From: Paenibacillus sp. DCT19
GTDB lineage: Bacteria; Bacillota; Bacilli; Paenibacillales; Paenibacillaceae
Reading direction: 5' to 3'
Assembly (NCBI RefSeq): GCF_003268635.1
Contig: NZ_CP029639.1
Location: 209,501-273,500, forward strand
Length of the DNA: 64,000 nt
Part shown: positions 18,762 through 26,010 of the stretch, in pieces
How the letters are laid out: each line of letters starts with the position of its first letter
How positions within the stretch are numbered: the first letter of the stretch is position 1
Notes under the pieces: generated by a model
The model's input: the letters and a program-made list of their open reading frames with translations, nothing else
Told to the model about the DNA's origin: nothing
Database searches by the model: none
Program-made: the position numbers and the translations under genes

Positions 18762-18980
18762 ATGGGAGATATTCATAAAGTGGCTGAATCGGATCACATC
18801 ATTAAAGATATTGTTGGAAAGTTTCCGTGCAGGGTTCTGTGGAGTGAGGGCCGTCCATGTCTGGAGTATCAGAAGGAAGAAGATGTGGCATTAATAACCG
18901 AATACGTCCGCACAGTATACAATGTTGAGCTATTAGATGTATTTTTCACAGCGGTGGAAAGCCTTCCCGTTGAACCGTAA
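18762..18980 (+). CDS. Small hypothetical protein
   Basis: The 72-residue product starts at ATG 18762, with AAGGAG ten bases before it. It is acidic and soluble, with no membrane segment, no cysteine pair and one Cys (KFPCRVLW). I do not recognise the family. A helix-rich N-terminus (DIHKVAESDHIIKDIV) and a possible compact alpha/beta C-terminus are all that can be seen. It is divergent from the PrpR-N regulator and lies just upstream of pspA in the same direction. A spacer with its own promoter-like sequence separates it from pspA, so joint function is not implied. Confidence 0.6.
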   Translation: MGDIHKVAESDHIIKDIVGKFPCRVLWSEGRPCLEYQKEEDVALITEYVRTVYNVELLDVFFTAVESLPVEP

Positions 18981-19027
18981 TCGGTAAGGATGTGGATCGG
19001 AGTAACTCCACTTGCAATCTTGAAATG

Positions 19028-19054
19028 TGAAACCTCAAACGTCAAATTCATGTA
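19028..19054 (+). promoter_or_regulatory. Possible ECF (sigma-W-like) promoter of pspA
   Basis: TGAAAC is followed after 17 bases by TGTATTATA. The -35 equals the sigma-W consensus and the -10 keeps GTA. In B. subtilis the pspA-ydjGHI operon is sigma-W dependent, which supports but does not prove the assignment. Confidence 0.4.
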
Positions 19055-19093
19055 TTATAGTTACATATGAACTTATCGGAGGAGGAACAAATT

Positions 19094-19798
19094 ATGGGAA
19101 TCTTGTCGAGGTTTAGGGACGTGATGAAGGCAAATATGAATAGCTTGTTAAGCCGATCTGACGATCCGGAGAGAACGGTGAATGAGGTTATGCGTAGCTT
19201 AAGCAGTGATCTAGGGCAGGTAAAAGCAGAGACGACTGCCGTACTCTCGAACGAGAGCAGAGCGAAGCGAGCATTGGATGAATCGAGTAGCGAGCTGCGC
19301 AAGCTTCAGCGGTATGCAGAGAAATCAGCGGAAGCCGGGGACGAAGATAAGGCATTCCAATTTCTGCAGAAAAAAGCGAAGCAGGCCGAGAAGCATAACG
19401 AATTACAAGCTGCCTATGATCGAGCTGCGGCCAAAGCCAAAGTGATGAAGCATATGCAGGATAAACTGATGGCGGATATGGCGACGATGGAAGCTAGATA
19501 TACTGAATTGAAAAGTAAAATGGCAGACGCGAAGGCCAAGCAACAGGCTAATGAGCAGAACGCGTCGACGAGTAGAGCAAATGATGCACTCCGTGCAATG
19601 GAAGACAAGGCTAATCAAGCATTGAACGAAGCAGAGGCTCTGGCAGAGCTTCGAGCAGGCGCGCAGGAAGATGACTTGGACGAATTGATTGCACAATTGG
19701 AGAGGGACATGAACGCTGAAGCGGGTAATCAAGAGAAGAAGGTACCAACGGCAGAGGAAGAACTTGCAGCCATCCAACAGCAACTGAAAGATAAGTGA
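19094..19798 (+). CDS. pspA: Phage-shock protein A (PspA/IM30/LiaH family)
   Basis: The 234-residue protein is almost entirely coiled coil, typical of PspA/Vipp1 proteins that assemble on stressed membranes and limit proton leakage. The N-terminal amphipathic helix MGILSRFRDVMKANMNSLL marks the start and identifies ATG 19094 (GGAGGAGG nine bases before) as the true initiation site, rather than the in-frame ATG at 19067. DDPERTVNEVMR is the family signature at the first helical turn. The downstream genes match YdjG, YdjH and YdjI of B. subtilis in order, where the same four genes form one envelope-stress operon. Here a 240-base spacer holding a repeated leader element separates pspA from ydjG. 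Confidence 0.92.
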   Translation: MGILSRFRDVMKANMNSLLSRSDDPERTVNEVMRSLSSDLGQVKAETTAVLSNESRAKRALDESSSELRKLQRYAEKSAEAGDEDKAFQFLQKKAKQAEKHNELQAAYDRAAAKAKVMKHMQDKLMADMATMEARYTELKSKMADAKAKQQANEQNASTSRANDALRAMEDKANQALNEAEALAELRAGAQEDDLDELIAQLERDMNAEAGNQEKKVPTAEEELAAIQQQLKDK

Positions 19799-19813
19799 GC
19801 CTATTTATAGTTT

Positions 19814-19992
19814 CGACTAATTTTTTTACACGAAAACGGAGGGGACAGAAATAGCATGAAGAAGCGGAGCGCTCGCCTTTATCACCGGAATTTTTCCCTT
19901 TAGAGAAGGGAATCAAAAAAATCTGGGGATAACAGCGATCGGAGGGCTATTCTGTCATCGTAGTGGCAAGTGTAAACATTTTATAGTTGAAC
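19814..19992 (+). repeat. Repeated structured leader element, copy A (before ydjG)
   Basis: About 178 bases match 23275-23452 over their whole length at roughly 80-85% identity by eye, in the same orientation. Conserved parts include GGACAGAAATA, GCGCTCGCCTTTATC, a small hairpin (TTCCCTT/AAGGGAA), and ATCTGGGGATAACAGCGATC followed by GGAGGG, TATTCTG, CATCG and GGCAAG. It ends 46 bases before the ydjG start. No ORF runs through both copies. Confidence 0.8.
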
Positions 19993-20038
19993 CTATATAG
20001 ATGTAACGAATACATTTTTAAGACATTGAGGTGAGCAG

Positions 20039-21070
20039 ATGCCGGTTATTGAATACAGATGTCCGAACTGTGGTAGTGGGATGAACTTTGATGGGAATAC
20101 GGGAATGTTATCCTGCCCTAGTTGTGGGCGACAGGATAATATTGAGCAGATTCCAGACCCACTCAAGAAGCAGGTATTTACGGAGAACGAGATCAAGTCA
20201 TACCACTGCACCAGTTGTGGGGCTGACCTTGTGACAGATGCAGATACGAGTGCAACGACCTGTAGCTTCTGCGGAGCTGCGGTTGTCTTGAGTGACCGAT
20301 TGAGCGGAGAACTAGCTCCAGCGATGGTGATCCCTTTTGCTATTACGAAGGAGACTGCGAAGGAAGCATTCAAAAAGTGGTGCAAAAACGGCCTGCTTAC
20401 GCCAAGTGGCTTCATGACGGCTGATCGGATCAAAGAAATAACCGGGATCTACGTGCCCTTCTGGTTATATGAGTTACATAACAGAATTGAAGTTCATGGT
20501 CGTGCCACCAAGGTGAGAAGCTACACGCAGGGCGATTATCACTATACCGAAACGCAGCACTATGAGATATACCGCAAAATCCGGCTGAACTATGTGAACC
20601 TGCCCATCGATGCATCCAAGAAAATGGATGATAAGCTGATGGATAAGCTGGAGCCTTTTCCTTACAACCAATTGAAGGATTTCAAAACGCCGTATCTTGC
20701 GGGTTATATTGCGGAAAAATATAGCTATACGGATGATGAGCTCTACCCCCGAGCCAAGGAAAAAACACGGCCTTATATTGAATCTTATATTGCTTCTACT
20801 GTGTCGGGGTACACCAGTGTAAGTTATACGGATAAACAGATTGATACTACACTAAAAAATGCAGATTATGTCTTGCTCCCTGTATGGATGGTGTACTATG
20901 ACTTTAATCGCACGGAATACACGTTTGCCATGAATGGTCAGACAGGTAAAGTTGTGGGCAGACCTCCCATCAGTAAAGCAAAAGTTGCGGGATGGTTCGC
21001 AGGCGTGTCTGCCGTATCATTTCTCTCCATTAAGGTTGTGGCATGGATGATGGGAGGTGGCTTCCTGTGA
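20039..21070 (+). CDS. ydjG: YdjG-like double zinc-ribbon membrane protein
   Basis: The 343-residue protein begins with two zinc ribbons (CPNCG with CPSCGR, then CTSCGAD with CSFCGAA, within residues 1-85). It continues as a soluble domain rich in Tyr and charged residues, and ends in one or two hydrophobic segments (AGWFAGVSAVSFLSIKVVAW), so it is membrane-tethered. Length and layout match B. subtilis YdjG (about 340 residues), which with YdjH and YdjI recruits PspA to the membrane. ATG 20039 has GAGGTGAG before it. Its stop overlaps the GTG of ydjH, which indicates translational coupling. Unlike in a simple operon, a repeated leader element lies between pspA and this gene, so ydjGHI may be controlled separately. 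Confidence 0.85.
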   Translation: MPVIEYRCPNCGSGMNFDGNTGMLSCPSCGRQDNIEQIPDPLKKQVFTENEIKSYHCTSCGADLVTDADTSATTCSFCGAAVVLSDRLSGELAPAMVIPFAITKETAKEAFKKWCKNGLLTPSGFMTADRIKEITGIYVPFWLYELHNRIEVHGRATKVRSYTQGDYHYTETQHYEIYRKIRLNYVNLPIDASKKMDDKLMDKLEPFPYNQLKDFKTPYLAGYIAEKYSYTDDELYPRAKEKTRPYIESYIASTVSGYTSVSYTDKQIDTTLKNADYVLLPVWMVYYDFNRTEYTFAMNGQTGKVVGRPPISKAKVAGWFAGVSAVSFLSIKVVAWMMGGGFL

Positions 21071-21951
21071 AAAAGGGAACGTACATTGCGTTAATGACGG
21101 CCTTCATCTTCATTGTAATGTGTGTGGCAGCCCCGTGGATTCCAGCGCAAAGCGCGGCAGCGGCAACGAAAGAACTGATTCTTGATGAAGCGGGCTTGCT
21201 AAGCTCGCAAGAAGTTGAAGAGTTAAATGCCCTGGCGAATAAATACAGTGCGGAGCGCGAGACTGACCTTATCGTTCTTACGACGAATAATGAGGAGCAG
21301 ATCACGGATGAATTGTTCACAGAGAACTACTATGATGAGCAGGCACCAGGTTATGATAAGCCCCATGGTAATGCAGTTATTTTGACTTTGGATATGTACA
21401 ATCGTACTGTGTATGTGGGTGGTTTCTACAAAGGGGAAGACTACGTTACCAATAGCAGAGCTGATGAGATTACGGCTCAGATTGCTCCTTACCTGTCCGA
21501 CGGTAACTACAGCCAAGCCTTTGAGAAGTATCTTACGATGGCATATGAGTACTTAGGTGACAAACCACTGGACGAAGATTCGGGTAAAGGATCTACTTAT
21601 CCTGGCTCAAGTTCAGGTACGGGTTCAGGTAATTATCCTAGTGGAGGTTCGAATGCGAACCCCGATAATATTTTGTTCAATACATGGTTTCAACTTGGTG
21701 TATCTGTAATTATTGGTGGGATTGTGGTAGGCATTATGGCATATAATTCGGGCGGACGTGTAACCGTCAATCGTGCAACGTATGAGGATTCAGGTGCTTC
21801 AAGTGTGGTGGATCGCGGAGATCGGTATATTCGGACAACTGTAACCAAAACCAAGATCGAGAGAAATAACAATAATGGTGGCGGAGGAGGCGGCGGTGGT
21901 GGTACCACTCGCGGAGGACATTCCCATAGTGGTAGCAGCCGATCATTCTAA
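21067..21951 (+). CDS. ydjH: YdjH-like TPM-domain membrane protein
   Basis: I place the start at GTG 21067, which overlaps the ydjG stop (GTGA) and has GGGAGGTGG before it. The 294-residue product has an N-terminal signal or anchor (ALMTAFIFIVMCVAAPW). An extracellular TPM domain follows (residues about 40-165, LILDEAGLLSSQEVEEL and GNAVILTLDMYNRTVYV), then a Ser/Gly linker, a second membrane helix (VIIGGIVVGIMAY) and a cytoplasmic tail. The tail ends in a glycine run and GHSHSGSSRSF, a composition common to TPM-family membrane proteins. In B. subtilis YdjH works with YdjG as the membrane platform for PspA. The biochemical role of the TPM domain here is unknown. Confidence 0.85.
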   Translation: MKKGTYIALMTAFIFIVMCVAAPWIPAQSAAAATKELILDEAGLLSSQEVEELNALANKYSAERETDLIVLTTNNEEQITDELFTENYYDEQAPGYDKPHGNAVILTLDMYNRTVYVGGFYKGEDYVTNSRADEITAQIAPYLSDGNYSQAFEKYLTMAYEYLGDKPLDEDSGKGSTYPGSSSGTGSGNYPSGGSNANPDNILFNTWFQLGVSVIIGGIVVGIMAYNSGGRVTVNRATYEDSGASSVVDRGDRYIRTTVTKTKIERNNNNGGGGGGGGGTTRGGHSHSGSSRSF

Positions 21952-22050
21952 TCTAGCCAACCATGATAATTCAATCACAATAATACAGCGTAGGACGTGG
22001 TGCTCGTGTGACGATGCAGCATGTTTACTATAGAAGGGACGGGATTGAGT

Positions 22051-23094
22051 ATGAGTTTTTTCAGAAATCAATTTTCGAATGTGGTGGAATGGGAAGAGTT
22101 TAGAGATGATATGATTTTCTGGAAGTGGAGCAATCGGGAGATCAAGAAGGGCAGTAAGCTGATTATTCGTGCCGGTCAGGATGCGATTTTCCTGAATAAC
22201 GGCAAGGTGGAAGGGATTTTTGAGGATGAAGGCTCATTCAATATTGATTCCGAGATTATTCCATTTTTGTCGACGCTAAAAGGCTTCAAGTTTGGTTTTA
22301 ATAGCGGTATGCGCGTTGAAGTGTTGTTTGTGAACACGAAGGAATTTACGGTGAGATGGGGAACCCAGAGCCCGGTATTGATTCCGACGCCGCAGCTTCC
22401 GGGCGGCATGCCAATTCGTGCGAACGGTACGTTTAACTTCAAAGTAAGTGACTACGTCACGCTAATTGATAAGATTGCAGGCATTAAGCAAAGCTATTTG
22501 GTCGATGATGTCAAAATTCGAATTACCTCTGTGCTCGATCAGTTGCTGATGAAGTGGATCAGCCGTGAAGGAAAAGATATGTTTAACCTGCAGGCGAATG
22601 CAACAGATATAGCCAAAGGGATTCAGGAAGATCTGGATATGCAGATGATGGATATTGGGATTGGCATTACCGGCTTCCAAGTGATGAGCTTCAACTATCC
22701 TCAAGAAATTCAGGATATGATTACGAAGACGGCTTCACATGAGATGATCGGCAATCTGCAAAAGTACCAACAGGTGAGCATGACCGACGGCATCTCCTCA
22801 GGTAAGGTGCAAGGCGGCGGCGCGGCTTCGGATATGGCAGGGATGATGATGGGCATGAACATGGCGAATGAAATGATGAAGAACATGAACCAGAATCAAA
22901 ATCAGAATCAAAATCAGAACCAAAATCAGAACCAAAATCAGAACAACCAGGGTCAGAGCCAAAATCAAAATCAAGGCGATAACTCAGGCTCCGCTTCATC
23001 CTTGGAAGGCAAGAAGCCTAACTTCTGTCCAAACTGTGGTGCCAAAAATGAAGGAGCTAACTTCTGTCCGAACTGCGGGCATAAACTTGGTTAG
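22051..23094 (+). CDS. ydjI: YdjI-like SPFH/virion-core protein with zinc ribbons
   Basis: The start ATG 22051 (MSFFRNQFSNVVEW) is chosen over 22021 because GAAGGGACGGG precedes it and the family begins there. The 347-residue protein has an SPFH/YdjI domain over residues 1-240. A low-complexity Asn-Gln tract follows (about residues 280-297), and two closing zinc-ribbon halves each read NFCPNCG. In B. subtilis YdjI is needed for PspA foci together with YdjG and YdjH. The zinc-ribbon end may pair with the ribbons of YdjG. The NQ tract is coded by an in-frame hexanucleotide microsatellite, so its length could vary between strains without breaking the frame. A strong terminator follows. Confidence 0.87.
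   Translation: MSFFRNQFSNVVEWEEFRDDMIFWKWSNREIKKGSKLIIRAGQDAIFLNNGKVEGIFEDEGSFNIDSEIIPFLSTLKGFKFGFNSGMRVEVLFVNTKEFTVRWGTQSPVLIPTPQLPGGMPIRANGTFNFKVSDYVTLIDKIAGIKQSYLVDDVKIRITSVLDQLLMKWISREGKDMFNLQANATDIAKGIQEDLDMQMMDIGIGITGFQVMSFNYPQEIQDMITKTASHEMIGNLQKYQQVSMTDGISSGKVQGGGAASDMAGMMMGMNMANEMMKNMNQNQNQNQNQNQNQNQNQNNQGQSQNQNQGDNSGSASSLEGKKPNFCPNCGAKNEGANFCPNCGHKLG
22888..22941 (+). repeat. In-frame hexanucleotide microsatellite (Asn-Gln)9
   Basis: Nine consecutive AAY-CAR codon pairs lie inside ydjI, with AATCAAAATCAG and AACCAAAATCAG as sub-repeats; three more NQ pairs follow shortly after. Length changes in units of six bases keep the frame. Confidence 0.85.
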
Positions 23095-23110
23095 AGGAAT
23101 AAGGAAGACC

Positions 23111-23156
23111 GGGCTAACTCACAAGTACATGGTACTGTGCAGTTAGCTCTTTTTTG
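23111..23156 (+). terminator. Terminator of ydjGHI
   Basis: GGGCTAACT..AGTTAGCTC with inner CACA/TGTG-like and AGTAC/GTACT pairing is followed by TTTTTTG. Confidence 0.88.
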
Positions 23157-23274
23157 TTATAACGCAAGGCGATGTTTTAACTTTTAAATAAAGTGTTGAC
23201 AACGAAAACAAAATCATATATCTTTAACTTAAGATATTTAATTTAAAAATAAATATTATGCATAATCAATAAAT

Positions 23275-23452
23275 TCAACTAATCTTTTTATACGAAAACG
23301 AAGAGGACAGAAATAACATGGAGAAGCGAAGCGCTCGCCTTTATCCCCGGATTTACCTTTACAAAAAGGGGATCAAAAAAATCTGGGGATAACAGCGATC
23401 GGAGGGTTATTCTGGCATCGGAGAGGCAAGTATAAGCATTCTTTAGTTGAAT
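23275..23452 (+). repeat. Repeated structured leader element, copy B (before DUF896 gene)
   Basis: This is the second copy of the element at 19814-19992, same strand. The stem-loop arms differ from copy A (ACCTTT with AAAGGGG) yet still pair, which argues for a folded RNA. It ends 25 bases before the DUF896 start and begins in an AT-rich stretch after the ydjGHI terminator. The 23157-23274 part is AT-rich and probably holds the promoter. Confidence 0.8.
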
Positions 23453-23477
23453 ACAAAACATATAAGGAGAGATCAAG

Positions 23478-23708
23478 ATGATTATTCCTACATTAGATCG
23501 CATCAACGAACTTTCAAGAAAAGCAAAAGGAGAAGGATTAAACGAGATGGAGCAAGCGGAGCGGGCTCGTCTGCGCCAGGAATATTTGCAAACGTTTCGG
23601 GGCTCGATTAACGACATTCTGCTGAACACAACCATCTATGATCCGAATGGCGACGATGTTACTCCAGACAAATTGAAACAGGAACAAGCAGACCAAAAGC
23701 AAGAGTGA
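23478..23708 (+). CDS. DUF896 (YnzC-family) small protein
   Basis: The 76-residue protein matches the DUF896/YnzC family along its whole length: a helical hairpin IARINELSxKAKxxGLxxxE is represented by LDRINELSRKAKGEGLNEME, followed by the family signature LRQEYLQTFRGS and the tail DPNGDDVTPDKLKQEQ. B. subtilis YnzC is a 77-residue three-helix protein next to SOS genes, with no established biochemical role. AAGGAGAG lies seven bases before the ATG. The gene follows copy B of the repeated leader element and has no operon partner; the dioxygenase gene downstream has its own strong SD and could be co-transcribed. Confidence 0.87.
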   Translation: MIIPTLDRINELSRKAKGEGLNEMEQAERARLRQEYLQTFRGSINDILLNTTIYDPNGDDVTPDKLKQEQADQKQE

Positions 23709-23792
23709 TTTATTTTTAAACTAATATCTTAATATTAAGACAAAATACAAAAACAACATCACAATTAACCATTCCCTAAGGAGGAATTTATC

Positions 23793-24746
23793 ATGACACT
23801 TCAAACTGCAGGTATCCACCACATTACAGCTTTTGCAGGAGATCCACAGGCCAATGTTGACTTCTATGCAGGTATTCTCGGACTTCGTTTGGTGAAAAAA
23901 ACAGTGAACTTCGATGCTCCTGACGTATACCATCTGTACTTCGGTGACGAAGGTGGAAGCCCAGGAACGATCATCACGTTCTTCCCAGCAGCTGGATCTC
24001 CAAAAGGTAAAATTGGCGGCGGTCAGGTAGGGATTACCTCGTATGTCATTCCTCCTGGGTCTATGGACTTCTGGCAGGATCGTTTAGAAAGTTATAATAT
24101 TCAGGTAACGAGAACAAGCCGTTTCAACGAACAATTCCTTCAATTCGAAGATAGTGAAGGCCTTCGTCTGGAGCTGGTTGAGCGTCAAGAGGGTGCTAAC
24201 AGCACTTGGGCACATGAAGGAATCGCAACCGACCAAGCCATTAAAGGATTTGGAGGTGCTGTATTATTCAGCGTCAATCCGGCAAGAACAATGGATGCAC
24301 TGGATAAAATCCTTGGATTCACCAAAGTCGCTGAGGATCAGGAGTATGTACGTTATCAGTCTTTTGGTGACATTGGCAATGTAATTGATGTGCCTGTGGC
24401 TCGTATGCCGCTTGGCGTAGGCGGGGCCGGTACGGTTCACCATATCGCATGGCGTGCCAAAGATGATCAGGAGCATCAACAATGGGGTGAGGCTGTGTAT
24501 CAATATGGTTATCAACCAACACCAGTACGGGATCGTCAGTACTTTAACGCCATTTATTTCAGAGAAGCTGGAGGCATCCTGTTCGAGATTGCTACAGATC
24601 CACCTGGATTTGCGAAAGATGAGCCTGTAGAAACGTTGGGTCACAAACTGATGCTGCCGGAATGGTTTGAGAAATACCGCACACAGATTGAAGACAATCT
24701 GCAACCGATCCAAGTTCGTACATTGGAACCAGCAAGTACAAGATGA
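23793..24746 (+). CDS. Ring-cleaving dioxygenase (VOC, MhqA/MhqO type)
   Basis: The 317-residue protein contains two vicinal-oxygen-chelate halves. The first opens with GIHHITAFAGDPQANVDFY, the second with GTVHHIAWRAKDDQEHQQW. Metal-ligand His residues are visible in both openings, and a Glu in GGILFEIATDPPGF. MhqA/MhqO-type proteins are Fe(II) extradiol dioxygenases that open hydroquinone or catechol rings and are induced by quinone stress in bacilli. TAAGGAGG lies nine bases before the ATG. The LtrA gene starts 23 bases downstream, so the two are probably one transcript. The family is clear; the aromatic substrate is not. Confidence 0.88.
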   Translation: MTLQTAGIHHITAFAGDPQANVDFYAGILGLRLVKKTVNFDAPDVYHLYFGDEGGSPGTIITFFPAAGSPKGKIGGGQVGITSYVIPPGSMDFWQDRLESYNIQVTRTSRFNEQFLQFEDSEGLRLELVERQEGANSTWAHEGIATDQAIKGFGGAVLFSVNPARTMDALDKILGFTKVAEDQEYVRYQSFGDIGNVIDVPVARMPLGVGGAGTVHHIAWRAKDDQEHQQWGEAVYQYGYQPTPVRDRQYFNAIYFREAGGILFEIATDPPGFAKDEPVETLGHKLMLPEWFEKYRTQIEDNLQPIQVRTLEPASTR

Positions 24747-24769
24747 AATTGAATGAAGGAGTATGAAGG

Positions 24770-25861
24770 ATGATCATGGAGAAGAAGGTTACCTGGCTAG
24801 AGCTGTTCTACGATCTGCTATTTGTAGCTGCGGTGGCCAAAGCGAGTCATGTATTGTTACATGCCGAACATGGAGTGATTACATTTGAATATCTGATGAA
24901 GTTTGTATTGATTTTCATTCCAGTCTGGTGGGCATGGGTGGGTCAGACCTTATTTATCAATCGGTATGGCCAGGATATCTTCATCCATCGTCTATTTCTC
25001 ATCCTACAGCTCCTATCTGTTATGGTGATGACAGCGAGTCTCTCGGTTGATTTTGACCAGCATTATCTATCCTTCTTCGTGGGTTATATCGGTTCTAGGG
25101 TATTCACGATGATTCAATACTTCACTATCCATAAGTCTAAGAGTGAGCAGCAGCAACAAGCCGCTCGTTTCCTAGGTCAATGTTTTCTCATCGGGATATT
25201 AATCTCGACCAGCTCCTTGTTCTTTGATTCATGGCTCAGATATGTGATTCTGTATGCTGGGATTGCAGTAGATATTATTCTTCCTTTGATCGGTCGCAAA
25301 AAACTGGTGAAGGTGCCGATCCACACGCATCATTTATTGGAACGGTTCGCGTTGTTTACACTCATCCTGCTGGGTGAATCGGTGGTTAGTATCATTGCCG
25401 TCCTCCAATTGGATCACTGGGATCTGAAGTCCGTGCTGTTCATCGCATTTACATCTGTATTTGTTATTGCCCTGTGGTGGCAGTACTTTGATAACGTTGA
25501 GAAGAAAGTCAGCAAAGAAATACAGACAGCTGGTCAAGCCATTATATATGGACACTTGTTCATCTATATCTCTATGAGCATGATTGCGGCATCGATTCAA
25601 CTGCTGTATTTGAATAAACTCAATTATTTATTCATGCTAGGCTTTGTGTTCGGATCCGTGCTGTTGTACTTTATGTCCACCTCGCTGGTGTTCCATCGCT
25701 ACAGATATTCACATATGCGGCTGAAACCGTACCATTTGGCGATTATGCTTGGCGTCATTGGAACCTTTATCATCGTAGATCTCATCTATCGTGTGCCCAA
25801 TTATGCAATTGTAGGAGAGAACATGGCGTTCTTCCTCGTCTATGCCAAAATGACCACATGA
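24770..25861 (+). CDS. LtrA-family membrane protein
   Basis: The 363-residue protein has about ten hydrophobic helices and starts with the LtrA signature VTWLELFYDLLFVAAVAK. ERFALFTLILLGESVVSII, which holds the conserved GES of the family, lies near residue 195. The family is named after a Listeria low-temperature growth mutant; its transport or enzymatic role is not settled. GAAGG precedes the ATG at suitable spacing. It lies immediately after the ring-cleaving dioxygenase and ends at a strong terminator, so the pair may be a detoxification unit, but that is inference from position only. Confidence 0.85.
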   Translation: MIMEKKVTWLELFYDLLFVAAVAKASHVLLHAEHGVITFEYLMKFVLIFIPVWWAWVGQTLFINRYGQDIFIHRLFLILQLLSVMVMTASLSVDFDQHYLSFFVGYIGSRVFTMIQYFTIHKSKSEQQQQAARFLGQCFLIGILISTSSLFFDSWLRYVILYAGIAVDIILPLIGRKKLVKVPIHTHHLLERFALFTLILLGESVVSIIAVLQLDHWDLKSVLFIAFTSVFVIALWWQYFDNVEKKVSKEIQTAGQAIIYGHLFIYISMSMIAASIQLLYLNKLNYLFMLGFVFGSVLLYFMSTSLVFHRYRYSHMRLKPYHLAIMLGVIGTFIIVDLIYRVPNYAIVGENMAFFLVYAKMTT

Positions 25862-25878
25862 ATATATAGTGAACATTT

Positions 25879-25911
25879 AACCCCGCAACTTCTGAAGTTG
25901 TGGGGTTTTTC
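25879..25911 (+). terminator. Terminator of the dioxygenase-LtrA transcript
   Basis: AACCCCGCAACTTC and GAAGTTGTGGGGTT pair, followed by TTTTTC. Confidence 0.88.
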
Positions 25912-26010
25912 GTCTTTCTATGAATATCTTCATTTATTTTCTTATAGGGAATCTGTTAATATGAGACTAGATCCAAGTGAAACTACTCAGACACACAGGA
26001 GGGAAACCAT

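Noticed and set aside
22888..22980. Short tandem repeats that might suggest a CRISPR array
   Set aside because: The units are six bases, in frame inside ydjI, with no spacers; there are no cas genes.
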